From: Zychaea mexicana
Lineage: Eukaryota; Mucoromycota; Mucoromycetes; Mucorales; Lichtheimiaceae
Assembly: GCF_025766255.1 (NCBI RefSeq)
Contig: NW_026516681.1
Span: 1 to 64,000, forward strand
Length of the DNA: 64,000 nt
Direction of reading: 5' to 3'
Each line of letters starts with the position of its first letter. Positions within the stretch are counted from its first letter, which is position 1. Positions 62,365-64,000 of the stretch are shown here, piece after piece. The position numbers and the translations under genes are program-made. The notes under the pieces were generated by a model. That model saw only the letters and a program-made list of their open reading frames with translations, did not search any database and was not told the origin of the DNA.

Positions 62365-64000
62365 GCTGCTGTTTAGATTGTTGGATACGCAAGACGAGGG
62401 CAGGGAGGAGAAGTGTGCTGTTTGTTGAATATGAAAGAAACAAAAGGAAAAACAGAAGAGAGAGGAAGAGCAAGAATAAAAAAAGGAGGAGCGGAAAACG
62501 TCCAAAAGAACCGGGAAGGAAAAAGTTGGAACTGAGTTTGGCTGACAAAGAAGGGCAAACAGGATTGTGTGCGCGTTGGGGGTGCAGTGGGTCAATGGTC
62601 CATCGCAGCCTGGCAAATGCGATTGGTGGATTGCTTGCTTTTGCGCACCACCGGCCCTATCGGATTTATTCATTTCGATTATGGCATAGCTAATCTTTGC
62701 GAGGCCCTCTCCTTCTCTCTTTCTGCGGGTTATTGCGGGAAAACACTGGGGGCTTTTTGTTCGTGCACACACACAATCGCTTCTCTCGCATGACGTTATC
62801 GGATAAAATATAGGCTTCAAGGGATTGGCTCCACTGTAAATGATCTCATCTATCGCATTGACGACTACCACCACCACACCTGCTGCTGCTGCTGCTACTG
62901 CTGCTTAGTAGAGCTGACCCTGAGCGGGGAATTTCACCTGTTTCGGCCTTCAATCAGAATCGCAATTTATTTTTCCTCGCCTTCGTTCGTTCGGGTATTT
63001 CTTAAGCTTTTGCCTATCCGATCGATAGCCTGTTGCTGCTTATGTCAACAAAAGAGAGCGCGACTAAAGTCAGAGCTAAAAAGCTTCATTACTTTCTTGC
63101 TTTCTTTGTTGCACCAATCCTTTTATGCCGAGACCAAAAGTTGGGAGGGGGGTGTTACGTGCACGACGCATATGGGAAAAAACGTTGTCTCTGCTCCTAA
63201 TTAAGACACCGACGCTTACGCATCCCATCTTGCCTAAATGCTTTTGACGCGCGTTATTGCTCTAAACTAATACGCTGCTGATAAGTTGCTGACGAAGCCC
63301 AACAACATAGTCAATGGGTTATTCATGACTGTAGTGGTAGCGAACAAGGAATTCATCTGCTCATTCTCGTTGGATATCTCTGTAACAACCGTTTTGAACA
63401 TGAGTCTGCTTTTCCTGCTTACTGGTTCCTGTGAGATGCTTTTCTGCCCGACTCGGCGTTTTTTCTTCTAATCTTTTTTTTGAACCTTATCGAATTTGGC
63501 GTTGCTGTGCGGGCAATTTTTATCTTGAGAAACCATAGTTTTGCGCGTGTTCCTTGGTGAAAGTCACTTGAATTCACGTTCACGTTTGAAAAATCTATAA
63601 GTACAAGAATTGTTTTTGTTTGTCATCGTCTTTTGCCAAACGACCCATTACTAAGCACAGTTAGCTTACTAACGGACACGTAAAAACGACATAGCGTTAT
63701 GATGGAAGTCAGCAGCAGTATTGGCGTTTCTTGATGACTAGTAGCGGTCTTTGTCTACTCTGCAGTCCCTCCGCAGATTGAAAATAAGGCGTGAGCATTT
63801 CCCAAGTGAATGAAGTGCACGTTTGCTTTTATTGATGTGGTGCGTGAATGATGCGTTGCCTCCCCTGGGAAGGATTCTTTGCAGAATATAGGGTGGGGTC
63901 GATAAATACGTTGTATGGATGGATGGATGAAGGCTCGTGCTGGGGGTGGGGGGAATATATGCAAAGGTTGGTGGTCCAAAAGAAAAGGAGAAAGGATGAG
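62365..64000. other. ZWF1 upstream region to window end
   Basis: Promoter and 5' flank of ZWF1, with a CT-rich stretch on the minus strand just upstream of the start (62400-62560). No further gene supported. Short open frames here are antisense or low-complexity. Confidence 0.5.
62881..62905. repeat. (CTG)n microsatellite
   Basis: Imperfect run of TGCTGCTGCTGCTGCTACTGCTGCT about 520 bp upstream of the ZWF1 start. Confidence 0.75.

Overview
The window is nuclear DNA of a filamentous fungus, most likely an early-diverging one (Mucoromycota, probably Mucorales). Genes are split by many short GT-AG introns (about 50-110 nt). Several products have close counterparts in that group: a BCAS3-type WD40 protein, a retaining trehalose phosphorylase/synthase, tandem paralogues of Old Yellow Enzyme (OYE), and proteins rich in Gln, Ser and His runs. 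The lineage is inferred from gene content; no rRNA or other marker is present. I saw no tRNA, rRNA or CRISPR array.

Left part (0-19 kb): a decayed MFS drug/H+ antiporter (pseudogene), a neurochondrin-like armadillo protein, the sulfite reductase flavoprotein subunit (MET10), a large BCAS3-like protein, a small single-pass membrane protein, and mitochondrial methylmalonate-semialdehyde dehydrogenase with a 20-nt micro-exon.

Middle part (19-34 kb): three OYE genes. OYE-1 (minus strand) and OYE-2 (plus strand) diverge from a 2-kb non-autonomous DNA transposon with ~550-bp terminal inverted repeats and a perfect 9-bp target duplication, which points to a Mutator-like (MULE) element. An F-box protein lies between OYE-2 and OYE-3.

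Right part (34-64 kb): SWC4/DMAP1 (chromatin), an unidentified coiled-coil protein, a MIT-domain protein that may be Atg38/NRBF2-like, trehalose phosphorylase, ATG9, P5C dehydrogenase (PUT2), a ~6-kb gene desert, a secreted protein built from two 8-cysteine modules, a short TA-flanked pogo-like MITE, and glucose-6-phosphate dehydrogenase (ZWF1).

Functional themes: NADPH supply and use (ZWF1, MET10, OYEs), amino-acid catabolism in mitochondria (MMSDH, PUT2), autophagy (ATG9, BCAS3-like, possible Atg38-like) and storage sugar metabolism. The genes are independently promoted, as expected in a fungus, and nothing indicates an operon-like system. The least explained items are the long-TIR element with its repeated CTCGTACGCG motif, the duplicated 8-Cys secreted protein, and a one-base phase conflict in the trehalose phosphorylase gene. 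Exon coordinates were deduced by hand from splice signals, reading phase and family conservation.
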